Source: Heloderma charlesbogerti
Lineage: Eukaryota; Chordata; Lepidosauria; Squamata; Helodermatidae
Assembly (NCBI GenBank): GCA_026122225.1
Contig: JANEZZ010002359.1
Location: 62,001-126,000 of the forward strand
Direction of reading: 5' to 3'
DNA: 64,000 nt
The position numbers were made by a program, and so were the translations under genes. The notes beneath the pieces are model-generated. The model worked only from the letters and a program-made list of their open reading frames with translations, was not told where the DNA came from and made no database searches. This document shows positions 1 to 9,978 of the stretch, piece by piece. Within the stretch, counting starts at the first letter, position 1, and every line of letters begins with the position of its first letter.

Positions 1-599
1 AAAATGACTGGGTCCCAGCTTCTGTGTATTTTGCCAAGAAAAGTGGCAATTTAAATGTGCATGTGACAGACGTCTTGTAGCCAAGTCTTAAAAGAATTGC
101 ACGAAGCAGGCTCTCAAATGTGCATTGCTCCAACTCTGTTACCAGACTAAGCCAAAAATAGAATGAGTCATCCCATGATGGGGGTACCAGATGTTGAGGT
201 TCTGACCTGCAAATAGTGGGGATCCAGGCAAAAGAATGTAAGAGCCCCGATTCTAGAATGCCTTATGCAAATTAGTTGCCCATTAACACAATTTAGTCAC
301 ACTTTTGTCCTCGCGGGCCTTGATGTTCTGCTATGGCCTGTGCTGAAGTGATTGGCAGCTGTCACAAGAATGTTCGGAGCGACTTCCTAGAACTAAGTGT
401 CAAAGAAAGAAGCCAAATGGTTAGAGGCCACGGCTCCAAGCCAGCATATTTGGTGCCATGAATTCAATGGCATCCAGTTCAAGAATCCCAGAGGCTGCTA
501 TAGACCTCTGCCTGAGACCCTGTTGTTTCGATAAAACAACATAGCATTGTAGCTTTAAGTGGCCTTTAGTCCTTAAGATAACACATTTATTCTGGCCTC
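1..599. other. no gene seen
   Basis: Mixed-composition intergenic sequence. No open frame of interest and no recognisable repeat. Confidence 0.5.
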
Positions 600-687
600 T
601 GCTTTTGTGGACAATGACCACATCATCAGATGCACTTGATGAAATGGCCATTGCCTGCAAAAGCTTATGCCAGACTACATTTCTTAG
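600..687. mobile_element. AAGCTTATGCC fold-back repeat, left part
   Basis: CATCATCAGATGCACTTGAT and GCAAAAGCTTATGCCAGACT belong to a repeat also seen at 17206-17300 and in the hairpin at 61840-62150. It continues after the TIR element as CTTTAAGGTGCCACAAGACA (1130-1200), so the TIR element is nested in it. Confidence 0.6.
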
Positions 688-1128
688 GGCACAATCCTAT
701 GGCCGCTAGTCAGCAGCTAGATGGCTATAGGATAGGTTGGTTCCTGGGAGCCAACCTCGGAGCCCGCACTCTGAGGTCGGTTCCCGAAGAACTGACCCCC
801 ACCCCCTCCCGCGCCACCTCGTAGGCAGCGCAGATCGGCCCCACGCTCCACACTTGTGAGAGCAGTGCGGAGCAGCGAAAATGGGGCATCCCCGGGGGCG
901 GGGAGGTCGGAAACGCCGGTACGACACATCCTACGTGTCGCCTGGCCGCCGCTTCCTGTGCTCTAAGGTCCCATTGCTAGATAGCTGAAATTAACTGTCT
1001 AGCAATGGAAACAGAGCAGCGGGAGCAAGGAGGAGATCTGCTCCTCGCCACTCCTCCCACCCTGCACTGGATAGGCGGTCGCCCCCGGGGTTCGAGGCAA
1101 CCGTAGATCCACATAGGATTGCTCCCTC
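688..1128. mobile_element. ~440-bp TIR element, copy 1
   Basis: Begins near GGCACAATCCTATGGCCGCT and ends near ACATAGGATTGCTCCC, giving imperfect terminal inverted repeats. Internal landmarks shared with 10820-11260: GCACTCTGAGGTCGGTTCCC, AGAGCAGTGCGGAGCAG, AGATAGCTGAAATT. GC-rich, no coding capacity; a non-autonomous DNA element. Confidence 0.75.
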
Positions 1129-1269
1129 CATCTTTAAGGTGCCACAAGACAATTTGTTGTTTTTGTGGCAAGAGACGAACATGGTTGCCGCTCTGGAAAA
1201 TGTTTCGATTGTAAGCCCCAGTGGGGTAGGGACCTGTCTTTTCCCCCTCATATATAATCAATTATGTTT

Positions 1270-1600
1270 TAAAAAATCTGCCAGTTTAAAACTGTCTCGT
1301 GTTGGCTCAAGCACCACAAAGCCAGGAAACTAGAAGCTTAGGGTGATGCCTTAACTGACGTGCCCCGTGATCAGTGATGATGTTGTGCGATGTCATGAAT
1401 TGTGCTTGCTTACAACTTACCCTCCATGCACCCACACTTTTCCTTGGTCTTTCAGGCCCAAATCCAGATGGGGAGGATGGAGTGCTGGGAGCAGCAAAGA
1501 TGCTCCACATTGTCCTGGTCCTCTATTGCCTTATGAAGCATCTGAACCTTACTGTATTGCTAGAGCTTTCTTGCAAGTTTCCTTGCATGATAAATGGGAC
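1270..1600. mobile_element. partial copy of the 7.1-kb fold-back element
   Basis: Shares CTCGTGTTGGCTCAAGCACC, AGCTTAGGGTGATGCCTTAA, CATGCACCCACACTTTTCCT and AAATCCAGATGGGGAGGATG with 7141-7450. The right inverted arm is missing. Confidence 0.75.
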
Positions 1601-2369
1601 TATAACTAACTAATGGTAATAATGATTTCATTTCAAGAATCAGGATTCTAAAACCTTGGGGAGTCTTCCACTGATAGGGGAGGCTGATTTCTGCAGACAG
1701 TCTCCCTTCACATGTGGAAAGCAATGAGAATGGCAAGGGAAGGGAGTGGAGCTAGCAATCTCATCCCCACTTCCCTTCCTCACACGTAGAGTTTACGATG
1801 AGAATGGCTAAATACAACTAGATTCTCAGAATCATCCTAATCAGCATTCATAGACTGTGAACACATGTACAGTGTAAGGTGTGAATATGAGACATGATCC
1901 TTGCATGTTCTTTTCCCACTACACAGAAAGTAAGAGCAATGATTGCGGCCCTTGTGCTTTATTTATGCTTTTAGAAAAGTGGTGTGCGGCCCTGATCCTT
2001 CTGCTTCCCTCACCTGTGCATTCAGTTCTCCCCCCCCCCCGCCAATTCCCTGAGGATCTAACTGCATATTACTTTAAAGAAGTAGCTAGGATTTGGTTTT
2101 TGGTTTTTACTAAAAAATAAGCTCATGGGATCTAATATAGATCAGGACCCTAGAGTGGTAGGTAGGGGGCTTTAACTCACTGCCCTATGCCTGCAATTTA
2201 TATTATACCTGGATGATCTTTGAGCAATGTAAACTGGAGGCATGGGAGTGGGTGGGGCTTGATCCAGATTGGGACCACAGCAAGGTGGGGGGAGATTAAA
2301 GTCTCCCTACCTCCCTGTGCTACGGTCCCAATCTGTGTAGTAACATGTAGTCTCACCTTAACTAAAGGA
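1601..2369. other. no gene seen
   Basis: Intergenic. Includes a C run at 2031-2041 and a short inverted motif around 2260-2330 (GATTGGGACCACAGC / GCTACGGTCCCAATC), perhaps an old MITE. Confidence 0.45.
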
Positions 2370-2645
2370 ATAGGCCCTGAAAAACTGGAGTACTGGCAGC
2401 ATTCTAGCTTCAGAGTGAAACTGAGCATGCACAACATAACTTTGCCAGCATTTGCTGCCACAGGCTTTCAGGGGGCAGAAAAACCTTAATAAAATTTGAA
2501 CTGCTGTTCAGATTTTCACCAAACCAATGAAAGGCACAGCTCCTTGACAAGCCAGAATAATATACATCAGTAGTTTTCACCAAACTTTGAAAGAAATATA
2601 TGATACACCAAGCCACAACTTGGAAGTAAAAAAGCACAAATGTGC
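2370..2645. repeat. unclassified dispersed repeat, copy 1
   Basis: Shares with 7942-8195 the blocks GCTTCAGAGTGAAAC, CCAAACCAATGAAAGGCAC and AAGCCACAACTTGG-AGTAAAAA. No ORF or termini recognised. Confidence 0.65.
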
Positions 2646-3118
2646 AGAATGCAGCAGTGAGGCTGCTAACTGGGTCCTCTTTCTGACAGCAAGTTACCCC
2701 CTTGCTAAATGAATTGCACTGGCTGCCAATAAGCTACTGAGCCCAGTTTAAGATATTGTTGTTAACATATGAAGCCCTAAACAACTTGGAACCAGGTTAC
2801 CTCAGGGAGTGCCTCACCTATTACGCCCCTGCCTGATCTCTGCCATCATCAGAAGGAGCATTTCTAAGGGCACCACGTGTAGTAGAGCATTTAGTGTTGC
2901 AGCGCCCACCCTCTGGAATGCTTTACCAGCTGACATTATACAGGCCCCCACAGTTCTGCCATTCTAGACATCTCAAAACTCATCTGCTTACACAGGCTTT
3001 CCCTGAAGTGTGATCCAGCCACCTATGGTTTGTAGCACACACTAGAATGTGCGGTTTTACTGCTGGTTAATTTTGTATTGTGTGTTTTATTATTACATTT
3101 TATTTGCATTCCTTGTTT
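2645..3118 (+). mobile_element. L2-like LINE 3' fragment
   Basis: Decayed C-terminal coding and 3' UTR sequence: CAGAATGCAGCAGTGAGGCTG, ATTGCACTGGCTGCCAATA, TTGGAACCAGGTTACCTCAG, CTGGAATGCTTTACCAGCTG. Corresponds to the last ~450 bp of the LINE ORF. No open frame. Confidence 0.75.
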
Positions 3119-3133
3119 TTGGCCGTCTTAGTG

Positions 3134-3353
3134 TACGTAAATATTTACGTAGACTATTACGGCGAAAATAAAGGGGAACGCAAATAGCGCCTGCTACGCT
3201 ATTTGCGTTCCCCTTTATTTTCGCTGTAATAGTCTACGTAAATATTTACGTAGACTATTACGGCAAAAATAAAGGGGAACGCAAATAGCGCCCACTACGC
3301 TATTTGCATTCCCCTTTATTTTTGCCGTAATAATCTACATAAATATTTACGTA
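3134..3353. repeat. tandem array of 101-bp palindromic units
   Basis: The 18-bp palindrome TACGTAAATATTTACGTA occurs at 3134, 3235 and (with one change) 3336, spaced exactly 101 bp. Each interval is itself an inverted repeat: a stem of about 45 bp (ACTATTACGGCGAAAATAAA, then GGGGAACGCAAATAGCG) closes on a loop of a few bases around CCTGCTA. The result is alternating cruciform-capable palindromes. Probably derived from a fold-back DNA transposon. Confidence 0.92.
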
Positions 3354-3416
3354 GACTAAGATGGCCAAAAATAAGGAACGCATTTGCGCACGCGTTTTTT
3401 TTTTAAACCCAGCTGT

Positions 3417-3448
3417 GATAGGCTACGTAAATCTTTACGTAGCCTATC
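3417..3448. repeat. 32-bp palindrome related to the 3134 array
   Basis: GATAGGCTACGTAAATCTTT followed by ACGTAGCCTATC is self-complementary except at the centre and shares the TACGTAAAT core with the array just upstream. Together they suggest one fold-back element of about 3120-3465 with internal amplification. Confidence 0.75.
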
Positions 3449-3684
3449 ATGTCTCTGTAAAAAAAAAAAAACCTCCAGACTGCAAATGGTGGCAGCAGCA
3501 GCCGGTCGGAAGACCAGCCGCCGAAGCCGCCGCCGGAGCTGCTGCTGCCCGGAACATCCACCCCAGGTAAGTCTCGTCCCGGGGGGATCCGTGGGAGGGT
3601 GGCAGGCCGTTCCGCCACAGTGCATTCGGCCTCACCAAGATCCATGGCGGAATTCTCTGACATCCCTACTTGAAACACTCAGGT

Positions 3685-4100
3685 CACTGATAACAGATAC
3701 AGTTGTGTATGTGCCAAGAGTCATGATGACATCATCATGCTCACATGAGTAAAGTATACTGAGCATGTGTAGAACCTTTGCTGTGTTATCTTAATGTGAT
3801 TGGTTGTAAGTTGCCGCCAAATGTTGCTATTGGCTGTGTAACCCTTGCGTGGAGGCCACCTTTAAGGCAGAACCGCCCAGCCCAGAGGCCACCTCTTATA
3901 TGCATATATATGTGTGCCACCATTTTGGAGTTGTTGTTCCTCTCTCAGGAGAGCAACCTCATGCATGAATAAAATGCTTTACCAAATCCTCCGAATACGT
4001 GTGACCTCCAGTCTTTTGGATCATGACATTAGGCAACTGTGTTTCCCCCAGATCTTCCTTGTGTTAGAGGCCTGTCCACCCTGGTGTGCCATGTGAGGTG
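3685..4100 (+). mobile_element. candidate solo LTR
   Basis: An LTR-like arrangement: a TATA-like TTATATGCATATATATG at about 3896-3912 and AATAAA at 3968-3973 about 70 bp later, with a GT-rich stretch following. No gag/pol sequence is adjacent and exact TG...CA ends and TSD were not fixed. Could also be a chance promoter-like block. Confidence 0.35.
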
Positions 4101-4789
4101 AGTGTAGGACCAGAGACACTTAGAAGGAATTGGAATGTATGGGGAGGTATCATAGGAAATATGTTCTGGTGTCAGGGGTAACTTTGTTTTTACTACTATT
4201 TAACATTTATTAAGTACCAACACGATTTTCTGGGGCTTTCCATTATTGATGAGATAAAGATGTTCCTGCCCTCCTCGTAACAGCCTACATCAGGAGCCTG
4301 TTGTAAGCTGCCTGTAGCTCTTGACTCTGATTTCAGGTTCATAGTCACTGTGTACAAAGGCCAGGGAAAGTTTTTCCATGCATCTCTTGCTCAGATGATT
4401 TGATTAAACTAAGGTGCAGCCTGCATATAAGTTGTTGGCATTAAGCTTGGGATCACTCTAAGAGATTTATATTGGCACATATGCTGCTGAGCTTATTGGT
4501 TCCCATAGTTACGTTCCCCAGAAGGAGGCCAAAATGTTCCCCAATGCTTTTTAGAGAAAGGTTTCCTTCAACAGGCCAAGGGTGATTTCACACATTCCCT
4601 TGTCTTTAGAGGTGCTTTTAGTAGCGTGGTGTTCTTTTTGGAAATTACCCATTCACTTATCCATACAGTGGAGACTGGGGAATGATATCCCTAGGAACAA
4701 ATGTAAACTTCAGCAATGTAAGTGAGTGAAATGTAACCTCAGGTATGTTTACATAAGGTAGGGTTATTTGGAGGGGGGGCTGTTTTTCA
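4101..4789. other. no gene seen
   Basis: Intergenic, AT-leaning. Nothing recognised. Confidence 0.5.
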
Positions 4790-5095
4790 AAACACTCAAT
4801 CCTTATAAGCCACACCGCAACCAGATTGACCCCTTTCGCATGTAATGGTGGCAAATTGTGGGGTGATTTACCCACAGTTTACTGGGTTGCATGCCACTGT
4901 CTCTTTAAATATGCAACCTCTGATTGGCCTGATTGTAGGTTGCTGTGTGGCATGCAAACCCAGACACTTTGGGTTGTTCATGGGTAAAACAACCCAAAGT
5001 TAACCTAAATTAGTTGTTAGTCTAACTTTGGGTTGCTTAACCCACAGACAACCACCAAGCTTCTCCATGTGCTGTGGATGCTAGCTCGCATCCAC
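4790..5095. mobile_element. MITE-like sequence (AACCCAAAGTTAACC family)
   Basis: Contains inverted AACCCAAAGTTAACCTAA / TTAGTCTAACTTTGGGTT and GATTTACCCACAGTTTACTGGGTTG. Related to the block at 45105-45460 (shared AACCTCTGATTG and AACAACCC-AGTTAACCTAA). Confidence 0.55.
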
Positions 5096-5117
5096 ATTGC
5101 AAAGTTCACCTGAGCAG

Positions 5118-5355
5118 TACTGAACTGGATGAGTGCGACAGTTGATGTGGATGGGAATATGTCTTTTCAAGTGTTGCAAAGAACTCTACAGTTGAGTCCC
5201 TCTTTAATGAAGGACTCGCTCTGCTGCAATATGCCTGGAAATGGATCCCAAATTAGGGATACCACTTTGATAAAGAATAGACTGTACCAGCTGTTCTTGG
5301 ACCTAGTCTGGGAAAAGCAGCGGATGGAGATGCACCTTGAGGATCTTTCTGCAAA
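5118..5355 (+). CDS. possible orphan exon or ORF, unidentified
   Basis: A 238-nt open stretch bounded by an AG (CACCTGAGCAG) and a good donor GTGAGT at 5356. The translation has an amphipathic, leucine-rich C-terminal part (KNRLYQLFLDLVWEKQRMEM then HLEDLSAK) that looks protein-like. I do not recognise the gene; the polypyrimidine tract is weak and the left flank is MITE sequence, so it may be chance or a transposon or pseudogene remnant. Confidence 0.25.
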
Positions 5356-5485
5356 GTGAGTTTAGTGCACAATATATGTACATTTTCATGGCACATCTGT
5401 TTTTCCTCAAGGCTCACTTATGTTACAGTGACATTGCAGGTATCCTGGCCCTCATATGGCAACATTTTGTACCTAGGGAAATAAG

Positions 5486-5697
5486 AACACAAGAAGAGCC
5501 ATGCTGGACCAGACCAAGGGTCCATCTGGTCCAGCATTCTGTTGACACAGCAGTTAACCATTTGCCTGCGGACTGCAACAGCACCCTCCCACTCATGTTC
5601 CCCAGAAATTGGTGTACATAGACATGCTGCCTCTGATACTGGAGCTAGCATATAGCCATCAGGACTAGTAGTCACGGATAGCCTTCTCCTCCAGGAA
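5486..5697 (-). mobile_element. CR1 LINE extreme 3' fragment
   Basis: Matches 14620-14855: AAGAGCCATGCTGGACCAGA, CAACAGCACCCTCCCACTCATG, TACATAGACATGCTGCCTC and GATAGCCTTCTCCTCCAGGA. Only about 210 bp; directly followed by an L2-like fragment. Confidence 0.85.
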
Positions 5698-6120
5698 TGT
5701 GTCCAATGCACCGGCTGCCAGTCCATGTCTGGGCCCAATTCGAAGTGCTGGTATTAACATTCAGAGTCTTAAATGGCTTGGGGCCAGGTTACCTGAAGAA
5801 TCGTCTCCTCTCATATATACCTGTCTGGACTTTAAGATCATCTTCAGAAGCCCTTCTCTGGATGCCCCTGCCAAATGAAATGAGGTGGGTGGCTACTAAA
5901 GGAGAGGGCCCTTTCTGTTGTGGCAACCTGGATGTGGGATGCCCTCCCTAAAGGCTTGCCTGGCACTTACACTGTGGTCTTTTTGGTGCCAAGGGAATAC
6001 CTTTTTATTTTCCCAGGCTTTTTAATCCATAATTTTTGTTTTTAAATGTGTTATTGTGTGTTTTGTATTCTGTTTTAAGGTTCAGCCCCAAAGTGAGCTG
6101 AAAAAGTTATTTCTGATTCT
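5698..6120 (+). mobile_element. L2-like LINE 3' fragment
   Basis: Close to the C-terminal region of the 58.4-kb element: CACCGGCTGCCAGTCCATGT, CTTGGGGCCAGGTTACCTGA, TTAAGATCATCTTCAGAAGC, TTATTTTCCCAGGCTTTTTA. A deletion and stops remove coding capacity. Confidence 0.85.
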
Positions 6121-6389
6121 TGGGTGCACACAGGTGATATTGTTTGGAGTTTTTCCTAGATGTCTTCAATTCCAAATACTATAACTTAAACAAATTTTGT
6201 TAAATAAATGAACATAATTTGTCTGCTTCATACAATTTTCTTAGTTGTACGATTTGTGTGTACTTAAAAAAAAAATCCCGCAGAATTTTGTATTATTGTG
6301 TTCACTGTTCTTTCAGAGGATGGGGACACAATTGGACTTCAATGTGTTTTTTAAAATGGGAAGAGGAGGAGAAAGTATAACTGCTGACA

Positions 6390-6465
6390 TTTAGGCTGCA
6401 ATCCTATACACATCCAGAAATCAGTCCCATTGAACTCAGCTTTGCAGTAGACATAGGATTGCCCT
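6390..6465. mobile_element. small CAATCCTATA palindromic MITE
   Basis: GCTGCAATCCTATACACATC, CCCATTGAACTCAG and GTAGACATAGGATTGCC. Related short copies lie at 11330-11408, 16898-16980, 22672-22768 and 40072-40160 (all share AATCCTRTA...CCCATTGAA...). Very common in lizard genomes as I remember them. Confidence 0.75.
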
Positions 6466-6865
6466 GGTAATTCTGCTAAATGACGGGAGAGGTTTACTTG
6501 GATTATATAAAGAGATAAATTGCCTCTGTTGTTCAGCCATTTGAAGTCATTGCATAAGCATTTCCTGGGGTGTGTTTGTTGAACCAGTCATGCATCCATA
6601 GCTTCTCTTTGGCAGGTGATTTTAGTATCTGACACACCTCCGTTTAACAAATTATCTGTTCTGACATTCTTCTTCCTACTTTTGTTTGGGGCCCTGTAAA
6701 CCATCCTTTTAAAAACAAAAACAAAAAACCCTTCCCTCTTCATAAGGTTTCATACAAAACTAGGAGTTGCAGGTGCATACTACCCTGTTGAGATGTATCT
6801 GTGCCCATACATATTTGACACATGGTCCTGGACACAGGGGGGTATTGTAAGATCTCTCTGTGTGT

Positions 6866-6908
6866 GCATCTCCATCTCTCTCTCTCTGTCTCTCTCTCTC
6901 TCTCTCTG
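6866..6908 (+). repeat. (TC)n microsatellite
   Basis: CTCTCTCTGTCTCTCTCTC run with one interruption. A shorter TC run is at 19182-19202. Confidence 0.9.
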
Positions 6909-7140
6909 GATGTCAAATCAGGGAAAAGAGATTCCTAACCTCCCACCCAAAGCCACATCTGTTTTGACACATCTCCTGTATGACGAACAAGTGCAGGACT
7001 GGGATGCTCTGACCGCTACACACAGATGGAGTTTCCTACCTTCCTGGGATTAAGTGAACAAGGAATCTCTGTCTTTGAACTGAAGCTACTACTAAGAGGC
7101 AACAGGAACTAACTATGCCATTAGATTATATACAATGATT

Positions 7141-7637
7141 AAAAACCCTGCTAGCTTAAGACCAGAGTTAAGGGTATCTCATGTTGGCTCAAGCTCAACA
7201 AAGCTGAGAAATTGGAAGCTAAGGCTGATGCCTTAACAGACGTGCCCTGTGATGATGTTGTGCAATGTCACAAATTGTGCTTGCTTATAATTTACCCTCC
7301 ATGCACCCACACTTTTCCTTAGTCTTTCAAGCCCAAATCCAGATGGGGACAATGGAGTGTGTGGGACCAGCAAAGATTCCCCACATTGTCCTGGTCCTGT
7401 ATGGCCTTATGAAGCATATAAGGCTTGTTGTATTGCTAGAGGAATCCTCCTATGAGTTTGCTGTGTTTGTTGCTTGTAAACAAGCACAATTTGTGAGCAT
7501 TGCACAACATCATTACTAATCATGGGGCACATCTGTCTGTTAAGGCACCAGCCAAAGCCTTCTAATTTCCTGGTTTTGTGGAGCTCAATCCAACATGAGA
7601 TAGCCTTAACGCTGGTCTTAAATTGGCAGGTTTTTTT
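7141..7637. mobile_element. ~497-bp DNA element with long TIRs
   Basis: Left end AAAAACCCTGCTAGCTTAAG ACCAG and right end CTGGTCTTAAATTGGCAGGTTTTT are inverted, and the similarity extends about 150 bp inward (CTCATGTTGG/CCAACATGAG; AAATTGTGCTTGCTT/AACAAGCACAATTT). Non-coding; a MITE or fold-back element. Confidence 0.85.
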
Positions 7638-7941
7638 ATCACTGAATTTCCCTGGTTGTTGTTTTTTTAAAGGAAATTATTATTACAGTGTTCTGAAAAA
7701 CAACACAAACTAAAAAACAAAACCTAAAGAAATCATTAACCGAGTAGATATGTGCAAATGAATAGATATGTCCCTGAATGTTCAGAATAGCTTGCTTCTG
7801 AATAAGCCTGCACAGGATTCCCGCGTAGATTTTTTCCGTTTCCTCCTCCTCTTCATCAGGGGTCTGTCAGGGAGAGAGATTCCCTCCGCCTTCAAAACTA
7901 CCTCACTCTTTCTTGCTTCCCCTCCCCCATTCACAGAACGC

Positions 7942-8195
7942 TGAGAAACCCTGGAGTAGTGGCAGCATCCCAGCTTCAGAGTGAAACCGAGTATGCCTGA
8001 CTTAACCTTGCCAGCAGTAGGCGCCATGTGCTTCCATGGGGCAGAAAGCCCTTGATAACTTTTCAGCCACTGCTCAGAATTTCGCCAAACCAATGAAAGG
8101 CACGCCTCAACAAGCCTGAGGTGGTTTTCCTCAGAATTTGAAAGAAAGATAAGATATGCTGAGCCACAGCTTGGAGTAAAAAGTACGAATGTGTC
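7942..8195. repeat. unclassified dispersed repeat, copy 2
   Basis: Counterpart of 2370-2645: CTGGAGTAGTGGCAGCATCC, CTTCAGAGTGAAACCGAG, CGCCAAACCAATGAAAGGCA. Confidence 0.65.
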
Positions 8196-8397
8196 GATTT
8201 TCAGAACTTTTTAACTTGCTGTACCTGTGGCAATGTATACTGGATCAGTTTGAAATTTTGCACAATTGTACACCACATCAGGTAGATTATGGATGCCATG
8301 CCTCAAGTTATTCGATTAATGGGTGTCATTTTTAAAAGAAGTAGAATTTTGAGGCTTGTAATGGCGGAGCCTTTTTGTGTGTGAGACTCACCTAAAT

Positions 8398-8701
8398 CAG
8401 GGGTTTTGAACCACTTTCAGATCAAATTCCATTTCAACCAAGTGATCAGGGGCCATACTCCAGTGCTGAGTGAGCCAGAGGCAAACTGGGCAGTGCCAGA
8501 TGTGCCAGCATGTGCCAAAGCTCCTGCTGCCAGTATTTCAGCCTTGGGAGGGGCATTTTAACCTCTGAGAATGAGGAAAGAACTGCACAAAGGCTGGGAG
8601 ACCACAACGTAATTGGGGGGAAGGATGGGGTATGGGGTGTGCCATCTGGGGAACCCAGGAAGGCAGGATTTGGCCCCTGGGCCTGAGGCTCAACACCCCT
8701 A
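8398..8701. mobile_element. MITE-like repeat (CCTGAGGCTC family), copy 1
   Basis: The right end GGCCCCTGGGCCTGAGGCTC AACACCCCT and internal AACTGCACAAAGGCTGGGAG and CATCTGGGGAACCCAGGAAGG match 47820-47980. Ends are weakly inverted (AGGGGTTTTGAACC / GCTCAACACCCCT). Confidence 0.65.
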
Positions 8702-8702
8702 T

Positions 8703-8800
8703 ATTATATAGATCAGCCTTCCCCAATCTGGTGCCCTTCGGATCTGTTGGACTCCAGTGCCCATCAAGCCCAGCCTGAAGGGGAGGCTATTATAGATCAA
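8703..8800. mobile_element. half of a CTTCCCCAACCTGGTGCCC palindromic MITE
   Basis: GATCAGCCTTCCCCAATCTG GTGCCCTTCGGATCTGTTGGACTCCAG. Only one arm is clear. Confidence 0.6.
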
Positions 8801-9788
8801 TGTACTTAACTTTTGCCTCTTTGTAGCGCATAATGATGTTCTACCAGCTGCAATGGCTATAATAAAATGTCTGTGTCCACAATGAGTTCCAGGCAGGCCC
8901 TCGACAACTCCCCCCATTCTCCTCCATACCAGGGAATACCTTTTAATGCAACCACTCCTTTTCCATGCCTGGATCATTCCTTACAACTGAAGAGAACTAG
9001 GCTGCTGCTGTTTGTGCAGAACTCTGTGAGTACATGAGAGCCCTTGCGACAGCACTGGACCAAGGCATGTATGCTGGTGGCACATAATGCTGGTGTGATT
9101 TGGTTGTGTGTTTGAAAGGAGTGCTGTGACTTTCCGCCGTATTCCTTTCAAGTGCAACCGGGTATCTAATCTTTAGTGACTGATGCTTAGCAGAAGTATA
9201 CACATTTGTCCCTATTCATCTCTCTGGTGTTTGCTTTCGTTTTTTATAGATCATCTTTATTCTTTCCAGAATCTGAACATAAGGAAACAACATTGATAGA
9301 TGGATAGATTAATCACGTTGCTTTGACTTTTCTCCCCATCTCTGATCTCTTCCAGCAACTGCCTTTCCGATTAACCAGTCCACACTAAGGATTTTCCTCT
9401 TGAAGCAGAACTGGGAGGCTGTTGCCAGATGAATGCAACCACAGCCTTCATGCAGCAAATACTTCATGAATGCCTTGGCCAGCTCAAGACAGCTGATCCA
9501 CACATGGAGAAAAAACGGCATTCTAGGGAATTTCCCATTGGTGTCAGCTGGCGGGCGACTGAGATTTTTGCAGCTGTAGAACATCAAACCACTGGAGGCA
9601 TAACAAAGTTTCATAAACTGAACCTTCATCAGACACACCTGTCACTCCCTGACCTGCCTTCCCCCAAAGAGAGAAGACTAGCCCTTCCTAGTTGGTGACG
9701 GTTTTTTTTTAATTAAGAAAAAGATAAAATTATATTTCAATCCTTTAAAAGAAACTTGTCTTACACTTCTTTCCACATGTTTCACCTT
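8801..9788. other. no gene recognised
   Basis: Contains a fairly open stretch on both strands at 9309-9698 (for example ACCTTCATCAGACACACCTG near 9620), probably an old repeat. No family identified. Confidence 0.4.
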
Positions 9789-9950
9789 GGGGAGGAGCTC
9801 TGGCTCAGTGGTAGAGCACATGGTTACCATGCAGAAGATCCCAGGTTCAGTCCCAGCATTTCCATATTAAGGGATCTCTACTGCAAGTCCAAGTAGACAG
9901 TAGTGGGCTGGATGGACCAATGGTCTGACTCTGGCAGTGTTGTATGTCCA
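9789..9950 (+). mobile_element. tRNA-derived SINE
   Basis: TGGCTCAGTGGTAGAGCA (A box) and GGTTCAGTCCC (B box, about 9844-9854) followed by a non-tRNA body with GGGCTGGATGGACCAATGGT CTGACTCTGGCAGTG. Not a tRNA gene: no foldable 3' half after the B box. Confidence 0.82.
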
Positions 9951-9978
9951 AAGGCATTATCCCCATGCTCTCTTCTTT

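Noticed and set aside
3134..3353. CRISPR-like repeat array
   Set aside because: The 101-bp spacing has no variable spacers: the intervals are the same hairpin repeated, in a vertebrate genome.
3480..3665. CpG-island promoter
   Set aside because: GC-rich but short, CTG/CCG-repeat-like, and not followed by any recognisable first exon.
9309..9698. Genes on both strands with about 90-110 codons
   Set aside because: Overlapping open frames on opposite strands, no recognisable motif or splice context; more likely an old repeat.
9800..9860. tRNA gene
   Set aside because: A and B boxes are present but no complete cloverleaf; the downstream body and dispersed copies identify a SINE.
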